From positions 1 to 64,000 of the forward strand of contig CAVWBT010000014.1 in the NCBI GenBank assembly GCA_963753285.1: a stretch of DNA of 64,000 bases. Reading direction: 5' to 3'. The notes beneath the pieces are model-generated. The model was not told the DNA's origin, did no database searches, and was given only the letters and a program-made list of their open reading frames with translations. Numbering within the stretch: the stretch's first letter is position 1; each line of letters starts with the position of its first letter. Below, in pieces: positions 7,474 through 18,520 of this stretch. A program made the translations under genes and the position numbers. The DNA is from JAHEDH01 sp963753285. Lineage in GTDB: Bacteria; Actinomycetota; Acidimicrobiia; Spongiisociales; ZC4RG35.

Positions 7474-10400
7474 TTGACCCAGGGCATCCTCATCGTCGCC
7501 GCAGTGGTCGCTCCGTTGATCGGATCGGCGATCGCCTTCGCATCCGAGAGGCTCGCACCAGCCGGCCGGGCGGTGACCGGTGCCGGCGCCATCTCGACCG
7601 CGGCGTCGTTGGCGCTCCTCCTGCTGAGCGGACTCGAAGCCGATGGGCGACTCGACGCCGCCGGATGGCTGGAAGGCTCGATCGACCGGGCCGGCGCATT
7701 GCTGCTGTTCGTGGTGACCGGAACCGCCACCGTCGTGTGCCGGCTTCTCTCGTCGCAGCCTCGACGACGATGGTCGTGCGGGCCGGTACTTCGCCCTCAT
7801 CGGCGTGGTGGTGTCCGGGTCGGCGATGGTGATCGTGGTCTCGTGGCCGATCATCGCGGTGATCGGGTGGATCGCGTCGGGCTGGGCGCTCGTCGGCCTG
7901 ATCGGATTCGAGGCGTCGTGGCCGGCGGCATCCCGGGCGCGACGCCGCATCCTCCGGACACTGACGGTCGGTGACGTCGCGTTGGTCGCAGCGGTGGTCC
8001 TGGCCGCGACCCGCTCGGACGGCTTCCTCGCGGGTGGGGCCGCAGCCAGAGAGGCTCTGATGACGGCGTCGACCGGAGGCGCCCCCACTCTGCACGTCGT
8101 GATGGTCCTGGTGGTCGTGGCCGGCGCCTCCCGGTCGGCGCTCTTCCCGTTCCATCGCTGGCTGATCGGGACGCTCGCCGCCCCCACCCCGGTCTCCGCG
8201 CTCGTTCACGCCGGTCTGGTCAGCGGAGCCGGCCTCCTGTTGCTGCGACTCCGCGATCCGTTCGTGTCCTCGACCCCCGCCGTGATCCTGGCATTCACGC
8301 TCGCGGTGCTGACCGTGGTGTTGGCATCGGCCGCCGGCGCGTTGCGCTCGGACGTCAAAGGGAGCCTGGCGTGGTCGACGGTTGCGCAGATGGCGTTCAT
8401 GATCGTCCAGTGCTCCGTCGGCGCGTTCAGCAGCGCCGTCTTCCACATCGCCGGCCACGGCATGTACAAGGCATCGCTGTTTCTCGACGCGGGCGACACC
8501 GCGGCAAAGGCGATGCGCGATCGGCGCAGCCCGTCACCACTCGCCCGGATCCGAACTCCTCTGCGATGGACGCTCTCGATCGCCTTCACCACGATCGCCG
8601 TGACGGCGGCGGCGTTCGTGATTCCGCCCGACGTGTCACCGGCCGGGACGATCCTCGTGCTGGTGTTCGCCTGGCTGACGATCGTGTTCGGAACCGACAA
8701 GTGGCTACAGAGATCCCCATTCCCCAAGATGGCCACCGCCGGTACCGGTGCGATGGGAGCGATCGCTTCCGCCTTCCTCTACCTCGGTGGGTTGCGCCTC
8801 GCAGAGGCCTTCGTCAAGCCATCGCTCGCCGGCCTCGAAGCCGAGACCGCGATCGGGCCGACCGTGCTGGTGGCCACCCTCGTGTCGATCGCGGCACTTG
8901 TGGGGACCGCTGCGGCGTTCCCCGGTGCAGCGGGTGTGGCACTGCGCGACCGTGCGCAGCGTGTCGTTCTCGCACTGGCAGAGGCGGGTCGAGCCAGGCG
9001 CGCCGCCCCGGGTACCGAGGCGAGTCGCGAGGTGTTCGCACGACCGGTGGAGTCGAGTGGCGTCCGGCGGGCGGAGATCAGGGCAGATGTCGCAGTCGCC
9101 GCGGCAATCATCGCACCGCAGTGGCCGCTCTCGTCCTTCGTCGCCGTGAATCCGCTGGGCGATCTCGAGTCGATGGGTTTCGACGCAGCCACGGCCGCCG
9201 CCCGGGAATGGCTCGGGGCGCGGACGCATCTCGATCTCGAGCACTTCCGCCGGGGTCACAGCCAGGGCCTCACCACCGACGACGACCTTCGGCATGTCGC
9301 CTTCCGACGGTTCACAGAACTCTGCTCGCGCGACCCGATCGTCGTCGACGGGCGGAGACTGGAACCGGTCGAGGTCATCGTCGCCGACATGCTGCATGGG
9401 CCTCCGGACCACGCCACCGTGGCGAGCCCGGCCGACGACACGACCAGGCTGATCAACGCCGTGCTGTCCGCCTGGCTCGCCGCCTACGTCGAGCCGCCGC
9501 ACTGGGAAATCCGACACCCAGGCGAGACGTTCACCCAGATGGCACGCCGGCTGCTGCTCCTCACCGACCCCCGTCTCCGGGCGAGCGCCGACGCGAGAGA
9601 CTGGATCAGCCGACTCGGCGAAGACCCTGCATCGATTCTCGACGCCGTGTTCACGGTCACCGGCATCACCGAGGGGCAACGGGTCGCCGAAGCTCGCCGC
9701 CATCTGTGCGAGTTGCCGGGATGGTCGGGTCTGGCCAAGTGGCGCAACCAATGGGCACAGCCGGACGAGCCCCGGCCGCCACTCGCCCCCATCGAGATCG
9801 TTGCGATTCGGGCGCTCATCGAACTCGCCATCGGAGCACCGATCCCTGCCCGTCCGACAACCCGGCCGGTTCGGCACTCGCCGACAACGCCGTCTCTCGA
9901 CGAGCGCGTCAAGGCAGTGCTGGGTTCAGTCGCCCCGACGGGTGGTCCCGGCGATCGCATCCCCGTTGCCAAGGTCCTCTCGCAGGTCCCTCCCGACACT
10001 CGGGGTGTGATGTGGGTCGAAGCCCAGGAACGGGCCTTCGACGATCGGCTGCTGGCGATGCTGGACCGCCTCGATCCGGGCCCCGTGTTCCAGCGGCCGG
10101 AGGTTCAGATGGTGTTCTGTATCGATGTGCGATCCGAGGGCCTGAGGCGCAACCTCGAAGACCTCCACGACACCGAGACCCTCGGCTTCGCCGGGTTCTT
10201 CGGTGTCCCGATGCGGATTCGCCGGGTCGGATGGGAGCACTCCGAGCCGAGGTGTCCGGTCCTGGTCTCGCCGGTCATCCAGGCGGCGGAGTCCCCCCGC
10301 CAGGACGCGATCCCGGCAGTCGCCCAACAGCTCTCCATCGAACGGCGGATCGCCGGCGTCAAGGCCGCACACTCCGGCGCCAAGTACGGCCCGGGTGCTC

Positions 10401-11563
10401 CGTTTGCGCTGGCGGAGACCGCCGGCTGGCTCGTCGGCCCGGCCGCAGCGGCCCGCACGTTCGTTCCGCGACGCCCGAGACCCCTGGACCCGCCAGGCAC
10501 GCGGATGCTCATCGACGACGACGAGCTGCTCGTGGACAGGCGTATCTTCTTCGCCGAGTCGGTTCTGAACACGATGGGTCTGACCGAGCGGTTCTCGCCG
10601 CTCGTGGTGCTGTGCGGCCACACCAGCGAGACGACGAACAACCCGCATGCAACCGCCCTGATGTGCGGCGCCTGCGCCGGAGCAGGCGGGGAGGACAACG
10701 CCCGTGCGGTTGCCGCCTTGCTCAACTCGGCCGATGTCCGCCACGGACTGATCGACCGCGGCATCACGATTCCCGACGACACCTGGTTTCTGGCCGCGGT
10801 TCACGACACCGCCAGCGACCGCGTCGCCCTGCTCGACGCCACCGACGCACCCCCGACGCATCGTGCCGCGTTGATCGATCTGCAACAGTCCCTGGACCGT
10901 GCCGGCCAACGCCAGGCGGCAGCGAGGTCGACCCATCTTCCGGGTGATGCCGAACGGGTCTCCGAACGGGGGGCAGATTGGGCCCAGGTCCGACCGGAGT
11001 GGGGGTTGGCTCGCAACGCAGCGTTCATCATCGGGCCTCGCTCGATGACGACCGGCCTCGATCTCGACGGTCGCGCCTTTCTGCACACGTACAACGCCGC
11101 AGACGACCCCACGGGCCGTGTCCTGGAGACCATCATGACCGCGCCCCTCGTGGTCGGACACTGGATCTCCGCCCAGTACTACTTCTCGACGGTCGACCCG
11201 GAGGTGTTCGGGGCCGGCAACAAGCTGCTCCACAACCCGATCGGAACGACGGCCGTCTTCTCCGGCGACGGCGGCGACATCCGGATCGGGCTCCCCCTGC
11301 AGAGCACCCATGTCGACGGGGCCCCGTTCCACCAGCCCCTGCGACTCCTCGCCGTCATCCAGGCCGATCTCGGTCGGATCGAGGAGATCATCTCCAACAA
11401 TCGGATCCTGCGGACACTCGTCGAGGGATCATGGATACGCATTGCCGCCCGAGCACGACCCGACCATCGCTGGTCGACGAGAACACCCGCCGGCACGTGG
11501 ACGGAGATGCCACGAGTATTCGACCCAGACCCGACACTCAAGCCGACTACGGAGGCCCCATGA
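7474..11563 (+). CDS. dabBA: Fused DabB-DabA inorganic-carbon transporter (one apparent frameshift)
   Basis: Energy-coupled uptake of CO2/bicarbonate. The first part is DabB, an NADH-dehydrogenase-subunit-5-like proton-conducting membrane protein: helices from GILIVAAVVAPLIGSAIAF, then FPFHRWLIGTLAAPTPVSALVHAGLV and GHGMYKASLFL. The frame shifts by +1 near 7740; removing one base there joins TATVV to GFSRRSLDDDGRAGRYFALIG. Without any stop the frame continues from about 9100 into DabA (DUF2309), beginning IIAPQWPLSSFVAVNP. The DabA zinc ligands are present: Cys (codon 10118) and Asp (10124) in FCIDVRSE, His (10619) in CGHTSE and Cys (10664) in MCGAC, with the His-Cys spacing of 15 seen in characterised DabA. 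DabA and DabB are normally separate proteins. The start is uncertain (TTG 7474 or TTG 7381). Confidence 0.88.
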
Positions 11564-11904
11564 ACAACTGGACCGGGCTCACACCCATGGCACGAATCGA
11601 AGTCGTCATCGAAGGCGAACACGAACACATCATCCGCGACCTGCTGTTGTCGGCCGGTGCCACCGGGTACACGGCGCTCCACGGCGTCTCGGGGCTCGGG
11701 CACGGCGGCCAGCACGAAGGCCGGCTGCTCTTCAACGACAGGAACAGCCTGTCGATGCTGATCAGCATCGTTCCGATGGAGAGCGCCGAACCGCTGATCG
11801 CCGGAATCCGGCGAGTGCTCCAGAACCAGCACGGCGTCATGTTCGTAAGCGAGACCCACGTCAGCCGACCGGAGTACTTCCGGTCGGGCACCGAGGCCGA
11901 CTGA
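11560..11904 (+). CDS. PII-like signalling protein linked to the DAB pump
   Basis: 114 residues, starting in an ATGA overlap with the dabBA stop. The beta-alpha-beta ferredoxin-like pattern of PII proteins is visible: MARIEVVIEGEHEHIIRDLLL, then GATGYTALHGVSGLG, LSMLISIVPMESAEPLIAGIRRVL and VMFVSETHV. The T-loop region (GHGGQHEGRLLFNDRN) is short and lacks the uridylylated Tyr of GlnB, so it belongs with PII-like proteins that sense adenine nucleotides and bicarbonate. Tight coupling suggests that it gates or reports on the pump; this is inference. Confidence 0.75.
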   Translation: MNNWTGLTPMARIEVVIEGEHEHIIRDLLLSAGATGYTALHGVSGLGHGGQHEGRLLFNDRNSLSMLISIVPMESAEPLIAGIRRVLQNQHGVMFVSETHVSRPEYFRSGTEAD

Positions 11905-11911
11905 GGCGCTC

Positions 11912-12271
11912 TCACGCCTCGAGTCTCGTGCGGGCGATGACGATGCCCTCGTGATGCATTTCGACCTGCTGGCCGGCGAGACGAGGCACCGAATCTCCGT
12001 CCTTCGTCTCCAGGTCCCGCTTCACGACTCCGCCGCGGGCGGCAACCACCATGACCTCGACGTCACCCCACCTCACGACGACTTCGCTTCCGTCGGGGAG
12101 TCCCGGGATGACGGCGAACAGCTCGATCTCGGAGTCACCGCTGCCGAACGAATCCCATTCGATCTTGCCACCGACACGCGGGTACGGCGAAGCCGGGTCT
12201 GGCTGCCACCAGCCGTCGAACCGCTCGACCCTCTGCCTGGCAGGGTCCCGATCACGTCTCCGAAAGATCAT
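11912..12271 (-). CDS. Hypothetical small beta-rich protein
   Basis: 119 residues, convergent with the PII-like gene. It begins with a basic stretch (MIFRRRDRDPARQRVERFDGWW), followed by alternating hydrophobic strands (IELFAVIPGLPDGSEVVVRWG, VEVMVVAARGGVVKRDLE). No family recognised and no membrane segment. Confidence 0.55.
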   Translation of the reverse strand: MIFRRRDRDPARQRVERFDGWWQPDPASPYPRVGGKIEWDSFGSGDSEIELFAVIPGLPDGSEVVVRWGDVEVMVVAARGGVVKRDLETKDGDSVPRLAGQQVEMHHEGIVIARTRLEA

Positions 12272-12409
12272 CGTCCGCTTTCATGGCAAGTGGCTGTCGT
12301 CCGGCAACGCTAGCCATGCCCACCTCCGGCCACCCGCCTGGGGAGCGTCACGAGCGGTCGGAGCGACGGCACACGGCGATCCCGGCTACCGGTACGGGAC
12401 CGCGATACC

Positions 12410-12415
12410 TAGCGT
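12410..12415 (+). promoter_or_regulatory. Putative -10 box of a leaderless start
   Basis: TAGCGT, 7 nt before the ATG at 12423. Confidence 0.5.
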
Positions 12416-12422
12416 TCGCCCC

Positions 12423-12920
12423 ATGAACAGCGAACGTTTCGCCGAACTCGACCGCCGGATCACCGGCCTCTTCGCCGACCACGGCATCACGCTGTTGCGC
12501 ATCAGCATCGGGATCGTGTTCTTCTGGTTCGGGGTGCTCAAGTTCTGGCCGGGCCTCAGCCCGGCAGACGGGCTGGCGCTCGACACCATCGACCGCCTCA
12601 CCTTCGGTCTGCTTCCTCCGACGTTGGCCCGACTCGGTCTGGCGGTCCTCGAGACCACCATCGGACTTGGCCTCATCTTCGGCAAGGCACTGCGACTGAC
12701 GCTGCTGCTGCTGGCCGGCCAGATGCTCGGGCACGGTGACACCGCTCGTTCCTGTTCCCCGAATGTGACATGGACGGAGTTCCTGGTCCCGACACTCGAG
12801 GGTCAGTACATCCTCAAGAACGTCGTGCTCGCCACCGCCGGCATCGTCATCGGCGCCACCGTACGCGGTGGCCGCCTCATCGACGACCCGGACGTCGTCG
12901 AATACGTCGCACGAGTCTGA
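12423..12920 (+). CDS. DoxX/YkgB-like membrane protein
   Basis: 165 residues with four hydrophobic segments: LLRISIGIVFFWFGVLKFWPG, LARLGLAVLETTIGLGLIFG, LRLTLLLLAGQMLG and YILKNVVLATAGIVIGATV. The GVLKFWPG and PTLEGQYILKN motifs are those of the DoxX/DUF417 (YkgB) group. Residues around 105-115 (HGDTARSCSPN) do not match the family. Reading that stretch one base over gives GTVTPLV, so a compensating pair of indels near 12735 and 12765 is likely. Function in the family is poorly defined (redox or quinone-linked). Confidence 0.8.
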   Translation: MNSERFAELDRRITGLFADHGITLLRISIGIVFFWFGVLKFWPGLSPADGLALDTIDRLTFGLLPPTLARLGLAVLETTIGLGLIFGKALRLTLLLLAGQMLGHGDTARSCSPNVTWTEFLVPTLEGQYILKNVVLATAGIVIGATVRGGRLIDDPDVVEYVARV

Positions 12921-12982
12921 CGCCGCAGTCGTCGGACGAGCGATCGTCGTCGCTCCGACGGGGCACCGACCGTCGAGACACG

Positions 12983-12988
12983 TAGTCT
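12983..12988 (+). promoter_or_regulatory. Putative -10 box of a leaderless start
   Basis: TAGTCT, 7 nt before the ATG at 12996. Confidence 0.5.
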
Positions 12989-12995
12989 CAGAACG

Positions 12996-14345
12996 ATGAG
13001 CAGGCCCACCAGCGACATCGTCGAAGAGCTGGCAGCAATAGCCGAGTCCGATGGCGTCTGGGATCGGGGGCACGCCTTCTCGTACGTCTTCGACGGGCCG
13101 GACACCCAGGAGCTGTCGGACGCCGCCTACCACCACTTCGCCGGCGCCAACGGCCTCGATCCGACGGCGTTCCCCAGCTTCATCCGTTTCGAGAACGACC
13201 TCATCGAGTTCGCCCGTGGACTGCTCGACGGCGGACCCGGCATGGTCGGGCACGTCACGTCGGGAGGCACCGAGAGCATCATTCTCGCCTGCAAGGCGGC
13301 CAGGGACCGTGCACGCGCAGAAGGGCTGGAGGGCCGGGGCGTCCTGGTGTTGCCGATCACCGCTCATGCGGCGTTTCACAAGGCCGCCGCAGTGCTCGAC
13401 CTCGAGGTCCGCCCGACAGCGGTCGACGACGAGTTCCGTGCGATCCCAGAAGCCATCGCCGAGGCGATCGACCATCGGACGATCGCGGTGGTCGCCTCGG
13501 CACCCTCGTACGCCCACGGCGTGGTCGACCCCATCGACGCCATCGCCGAGGTCGCCCGGAGCCGCAACGTCTGGCTTCATGTCGACGCCTGTGTGGGAGG
13601 CTTCGTGCTGCCGTTCATCGACGGCTCGCCACCGTTCGGCTTCTCGATCCCGGACGTCCGATCGATCTCGGCCGACGTCCACAAGTACGGGTACGCACCC
13701 AAGGGAGCGTCACTGGTGTGCTACGCCGACGCCACCGACCGTTCCTTCCAGTACTTCGCCACCGCCGATTGGACCGGCTACCCGGTCGCCAACCCGGTGC
13801 TGAGCTCGACACGCTCCGGAGGCCCCATCGCGGCCGCATGGGCCGTCGTGGAGCATCTCGGGATGGACGGCTATCGAAACGCCACTGCGAGCGCGTGGTC
13901 GGCGACGCGGACGATCGTCGACGGAGTGCGTGACGCAGCCGACTCGAACGCTCGGGTCGTCGTGGAGCCGGATGCGCCCCTGCTGGCCATCACATCCTCG
14001 AACGTGTTCCGCCATGCAGAGCGCATGCGGGATCTGGGGTGGATGACGACGGTCACACCCTCGTTCGGCCCGTCGCCGGCTCATCTCCACCTGACACTCA
14101 CGGCAGCCCACGAGAAACTGGCCGACCGGTTGCTCGCCGATCTGGTGGCGACGGCATCGGGCGACGACACGCCCGTCGAGCCGATCCCGCTGCCCCCGGG
14201 CACAGACGCAGCCACGTTGCAGGCACTGCTCGGCCAGATCGACATCGCGAACGAACGCACGATCGTGGATGCGACGATCGACGCTCTCGATCCCGCGAGC
14301 CGAGCCACGCTCATCTCCGCCTACATCCAGTCGCTGTTCAGATGA
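12996..14345 (+). CDS. PLP-dependent lyase/decarboxylase (sphingosine-1-phosphate-lyase-like)
   Basis: 449 residues, fold type I. The PLP lysine is in SADVHKYGYAPKGAS, preceded by the cofactor-binding Asp/His strand VWLHVDACVGGF and the phosphate-binding GHVTSGGTESIILACKAARD. The order and spacing match the group II decarboxylase/sphingosine-phosphate-lyase branch. Its stop overlaps the start of a GltS-like carrier by 4 nt. A decarboxylase or lyase paired with an amino-acid carrier suggests breakdown of an acidic amino acid or amine, but the substrate is not evident. Confidence 0.85.
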   Translation: MSRPTSDIVEELAAIAESDGVWDRGHAFSYVFDGPDTQELSDAAYHHFAGANGLDPTAFPSFIRFENDLIEFARGLLDGGPGMVGHVTSGGTESIILACKAARDRARAEGLEGRGVLVLPITAHAAFHKAAAVLDLEVRPTAVDDEFRAIPEAIAEAIDHRTIAVVASAPSYAHGVVDPIDAIAEVARSRNVWLHVDACVGGFVLPFIDGSPPFGFSIPDVRSISADVHKYGYAPKGASLVCYADATDRSFQYFATADWTGYPVANPVLSSTRSGGPIAAAWAVVEHLGMDGYRNATASAWSATRTIVDGVRDAADSNARVVVEPDAPLLAITSSNVFRHAERMRDLGWMTTVTPSFGPSPAHLHLTLTAAHEKLADRLLADLVATASGDDTPVEPIPLPPGTDAATLQALLGQIDIANERTIVDATIDALDPASRATLISAYIQSLFR

Positions 14346-15649
14346 CCGAATTGGTGCCGGCCGCCATCCTGACGGCTGTCCTCGTCGTCGGCTCACGGTT
14401 CGCCCCGGCTTCGCTGCGGCGTTCGCTTCCCGCCGCCGTCCTCGGCGGCATGGTGGCGCTGGCGCTCCGCCAGCTCGGGGCGTTGCCCGGTTCGGTGATC
14501 GCCTGGCAGGACGTGGGGTATCACCTGTTCGGGGCTTCGTTCCTGGCGATCGGACTCACCCCGGCAAAATCGCCGGGCATCTCGCTGCGTGACGGCGCGG
14601 CCTGGATGGGGGTCGGCCAGTGGGTGAGCTTCCCGTTACAGGCGATCATGGGTGGCCTGGTGACCTGGGTCGCGATCGGTGCCGGCAGCGACCTGCACCC
14701 GGCATTCGGATTCCTGGCTCCGATGGGGCTCAACGAAGGTCCCGGCCAGGCCGTGTCCATCGGACGGTTGTGGGAGGCGGAGGGACTGGCGAACGCACCG
14801 AGCATCGGCGCCACCATGGCGTCGCTCGGCTTTCTCGTCGCGTACGCCGGTGGTGTGATCGTGGCACGTCGAGTGCGGCGGAGCGACCGAACCCGACCAG
14901 CAGCGGCGGTCCCGGCGCCCGGCCGAAGCAACCCCGTGGGCCCGACAGGAGCGGCGGTCGAGTCGGACGCCGCGACGAGTTCGAAGAACCGGCGCTCGAT
15001 CGTGGTGACGGCGCTGGCGGTCGCCGTCGGTTACGCCGCCATCTACCTGCTGGTGCGCTGGGTCACCGGGCTGATCGGGCCGGACGTCCAGGACCTGGTG
15101 CTGGCAGTGCTCTTCTTCGTCTGTCTGCTGATCGGGATGGCCGTCCGCGCAGTGCTCGGTCGTGCCCGCGTCGACGTCGACGACGCTGCGTTGCGAACCG
15201 TGACGGTCTGGGCCGTCGACGGATTGACTATCGCCATCCTCGGCTCACTCGCCTGGGAGAACGTGAGCGATGTCGCCGTCCCGATGGCCGTTGTGGTCGC
15301 TCTGGCGGTGGCGGCGACGGCGACGGCGATCTGGGTCATGGGCCGCCACCTACCGACGCTGAAGCTCGAACGGCAGCTGGCGTTGTTCGGCACGGTCACC
15401 GGCACGGCTGCGTCGGGACTCGCGCTGATCGCCATGGTGGACCCCGAGATGGAGACGTCCGCATCGACCGAGCTCGGCGCGGCGGTCGTGGTGTCCACGC
15501 CGGTGGTGCTGGGCGGGATCGCCATCACCACGCTGGCGGCAACCGGCACCCTGTCGCTGATCTCGACGATCGCAGTGCTGACAGCGCTCGTCACCTTCTC
15601 TGGAGCGGTCCAATGGTGGATCGTCCGGCGACTGACGCGAGCGGCGTAG
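14342..15649 (+). CDS. GltS-like sodium/glutamate-type carrier
   Basis: 435 residues and about eleven hydrophobic segments. The re-entrant-loop signature of glutamate carriers is seen in FLAPMGLNEGPGQAVSIGRLWE and ANAPSIGATMASLGF. A polar, Ala/Pro-rich cytoplasmic linker lies near residues 185-220, before the second transport half. It starts within the stop of the PLP-enzyme gene (ATGA), so the pair is an operon. It differs enough from enterobacterial GltS that the substrate should be left open. Confidence 0.75.
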   Translation: MTELVPAAILTAVLVVGSRFAPASLRRSLPAAVLGGMVALALRQLGALPGSVIAWQDVGYHLFGASFLAIGLTPAKSPGISLRDGAAWMGVGQWVSFPLQAIMGGLVTWVAIGAGSDLHPAFGFLAPMGLNEGPGQAVSIGRLWEAEGLANAPSIGATMASLGFLVAYAGGVIVARRVRRSDRTRPAAAVPAPGRSNPVGPTGAAVESDAATSSKNRRSIVVTALAVAVGYAAIYLLVRWVTGLIGPDVQDLVLAVLFFVCLLIGMAVRAVLGRARVDVDDAALRTVTVWAVDGLTIAILGSLAWENVSDVAVPMAVVVALAVAATATAIWVMGRHLPTLKLERQLALFGTVTGTAASGLALIAMVDPEMETSASTELGAAVVVSTPVVLGGIAITTLAATGTLSLISTIAVLTALVTFSGAVQWWIVRRLTRAA

Positions 15650-15676
15650 CGATCCCGAACCTGCACCGAACCGCAT

Positions 15677-15682
15677 TAGCGT
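15677..15682 (+). promoter_or_regulatory. Putative -10 box of a leaderless start
   Basis: TAGCGT, 7 nt before the ATG at 15690. Confidence 0.5.
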
Positions 15683-15689
15683 CTCGTCC

Positions 15690-18357
15690 ATGGATCGTGA
15701 GCGACTGACCTGGTTGTTCGGCTCCGAGGTGCTCGACGTGCTCGCCGACTACGACCTCGACGACGAGGACGATCGAATCGCCCTGGTCGAGGAGTACCTT
15801 CCGCTCCCGCCGGACGCGCACAGCCGACGGGCGCGAATGGCAGTCAGGACCATCGCGGCAACGCAGATCCTCACCGACGACCCACCCGACACCTGGCGAA
15901 CCGCCCGGCGGTTGGAGGAGGAGGGCCTCGACCGCGACCAGATCGTGGGGCAGATCACGATGGTGATCGCCGAGCAGGTCCAAGCGGCACTGACATCGGA
16001 TCGTCCGTTCGACGCCGATGCATACGGATCGGCCCTGGACGAGCTGCCACTACCGACGAGGGGCGAGATCGCCCGTGAGCTGATCGACGCGGCCAGGGCG
16101 CACCCTGGAATCGAGGCAGGCGAACACGTCGACATGGTCGTGGCGTCTCTTTCGGTGTCGCACTCTGAAATCGTGAGGGCGTCGGTCGAGCAGGTGATCG
16201 ACGACCTCATCGACGGACCATTGCACTGGCTCCCCGGTGACGCCACCGTCCATGTGCCCGACCTGGTCGACGGTCGCACGTTCACACACCGCCACAACGA
16301 TGCAGAGGCCGAGATCGGATTCCTCAACGTCGGCTTCGATCTGGGCGCCTTCACTCGGTTCGATGCGGTGGAACTCGCAGATGGCACCGAGATCGAGCAG
16401 TTCTCCGTCGAACGTGCGCATCTCGGATGGGCCGGCCCGGACGGATGGCTCGCCGACTTCGCTCCTGGTGACCTCCTGTCCATCACGGCTGTCGTGACGG
16501 CGGCGGACGGGGGTGCGGAGGGCCCGGTGAACGCGACGGTCACCATCGCTCGCAGCACCACCGAGCCGGACATCCGCGATGAGGTCGTGAAGGCGGCGAG
16601 GGATGCGTACGAAGACCTGCTTGCCGAGGTCGGCCTCCCGGTATCGGGCGAGGAGCTGGCGTTGTGGCTCTGTCATCACCGTTCGGACCTCTTCGCCGAA
16701 CTACAACCGCCACTCGCCGAATTGTGCGCCGCTGCAGGCCTCGAACTGCGGGGAAGCGAGGTCGCACACGACGAGGAGGTCTGGCGCCATGCGCAGTCAG
16801 CCGACAGGCACTTCCATGCCATGCGACTGACCGACGACCCCCACTGGCAGCGAGCACTTGGCCATGCCTTCGATGTGTTGGGCGATCCCGATGCCACGGT
16901 CGATGAGATTCGCGAGACCCTGGACGAGTGTGCCGAGTCCGAGGCTCTGGACACACTGTCCGAGGTGTTGTTCCCTCACCGGGCTCGATCTCGCCGATGA
17001 GTTCGAGGTCGGGCCGACCGGCTCGCCGGGCAACCTGTTCGAACTGGTTCGACGGGCGATCGCGGTGGCCAGGAAGCCGCGAGAGATCGCCAGCGCGGAG
17101 TATCTGGCGTACATGCTGCACGAGCGATGCGGCGCCCCCGAGATCGCAGAACAGCATCTGAGCCGAGCCGTGCAGGCAGCCCCCTGGTTGGGTTCGGGCA
17201 TCGAGCGAATGGGCTGGTATCGATTCGATCGCGGCGATGCTCGTGGTGCGATGCGCTGGTGGAATCAGCTCGAGGGTCGGCACAGCGCAGCTGCGACCAT
17301 CGAGCCGTTCTTGGATCACACCGAGAGACACAAGCTCGGCCGAAACGACCCCTGCTGGTGTGGGTCGGGGAGGAAGTTCAAGCGATGCCACTGGGGGGCG
17401 TCCGATCTGCCTGCCCTGCCCGATCGAGTCGGATGGCTGAGCCGGAAGGCGGTGCTGTGGGTCGAACACGCCAACAACGAAGTCCGCTATCTCGTCGAGC
17501 AGTTGGCGACCGTCAGGGCCACGGGCGACCCAGACGACGACCCGGATCTGTTGATGGAGCGCTTCGATTCCGACGAGCTCCGACGCATGTACGACGAGGC
17601 ATATGCAGATCCGATCGTGATGGACGCCGCCCTCCACGAGGGTCGGCTGTTCTCGTTGTTCCTGCACGAGCGCGGTGCACTGCTTCCGGAGGACGAGCAG
17701 CTCCTCGCCTCGTCGTGGCTGACCGTCGACCGAAGTGTGCACGAGGTGGTGTCGGTCGTGCCGGGTTCGACGGTGACGATGCGCGATCTCGCCAGCGGAG
17801 ACGTGGTGGAGGTCCGTGAACGGACCGCCAGCCGAATGATGGCGCCCGGCGAGCGCTACTGCGCACGAATCGTGCCGGACGGCGAGTCGCATCAGATCAT
17901 CGGAGGGTTGTTCGGTGTCCGGACCGGACACGAATCTGCCGTGCTGGACCTCTGCGCCGACGGTGACGGTGTCGAGTTGTGCGCATGGGTCGGAGCGCTC
18001 AATCAGGCCCCGAGGATCGTGCACACGCCGGGTCTGATCGACGGGATGATCGACCGGGATGCGATCGAAGAGCTCATGGACGGCTTCGCAGACGGGACCG
18101 ACGAGGACACGATGATGGAGGCGCTCGGTCAGGAGATCGCTCGCCAGACGCAGACGGCGTGGCTCGACGAGCAGATACCGGCCCTCGACGGCCTCACGCC
18201 CAGAGAGGCTGCCGCCGATCCCACCCGACGGGAACAGGTGGAGCGGCTCCTCGACGAGTTCGACCGTGCCCAACGGGGTCCTTCGACTGGTGGGCCTGGC
18301 AAGCAGATCTCTTGGGACACAGCCGCTCTCCGCCGCGCGCTCGGCCTCGAGGAGTAG
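15690..18357 (+). CDS. SEC-C motif protein, apparently frameshifted
   Basis: Two adjoining frames read as one protein of about 888 residues. The first runs 15690-17000 and ends in LSEVLFPHRARSRR. The second takes over near 16970 with LTGLDLADEFEVG and runs to 18357 with no plausible start codon of its own. Dropping one C from the CCC run near 16973 joins them as LFLTGLDLADEF. The C-terminal part has a SEC-C zinc motif (GRNDPCWCGSGRKFKRCH, three Cys plus Cys-His). Regions of helical repeats flank it (AEYLAYMLHERCGAPEIAEQHLSRAV). SEC-C proteins of this size are largely uncharacterised. Confidence 0.7.
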
Positions 18358-18508
18358 CGGAGAGTCGGACAACCCGGCTGATTCCAAACGGATGCTCGGT
18401 CCGGTGAGACCGGTCGACCTGTCATGAGCGAGGCCCGGGGCCGGCTCGGGAGACTTTCTGTTGAAGAAGTCATTGGAAGCGAGCTGATCTGCGACTCGGG
18501 GCCTGGAG

Positions 18509-18514
18509 TAGCCT
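18509..18514 (+). promoter_or_regulatory. Putative -10 box of a leaderless start
   Basis: TAGCCT, 6 nt before the ATG at 18521. Confidence 0.5.
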
Positions 18515-18520
18515 CCCGCC

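Noticed and set aside
8371..10947. 858-codon plus-strand frame inside dabBA
   Set aside because: Arg/Pro-rich out-of-frame reading of the conserved DabB-DabA frame; no family features.
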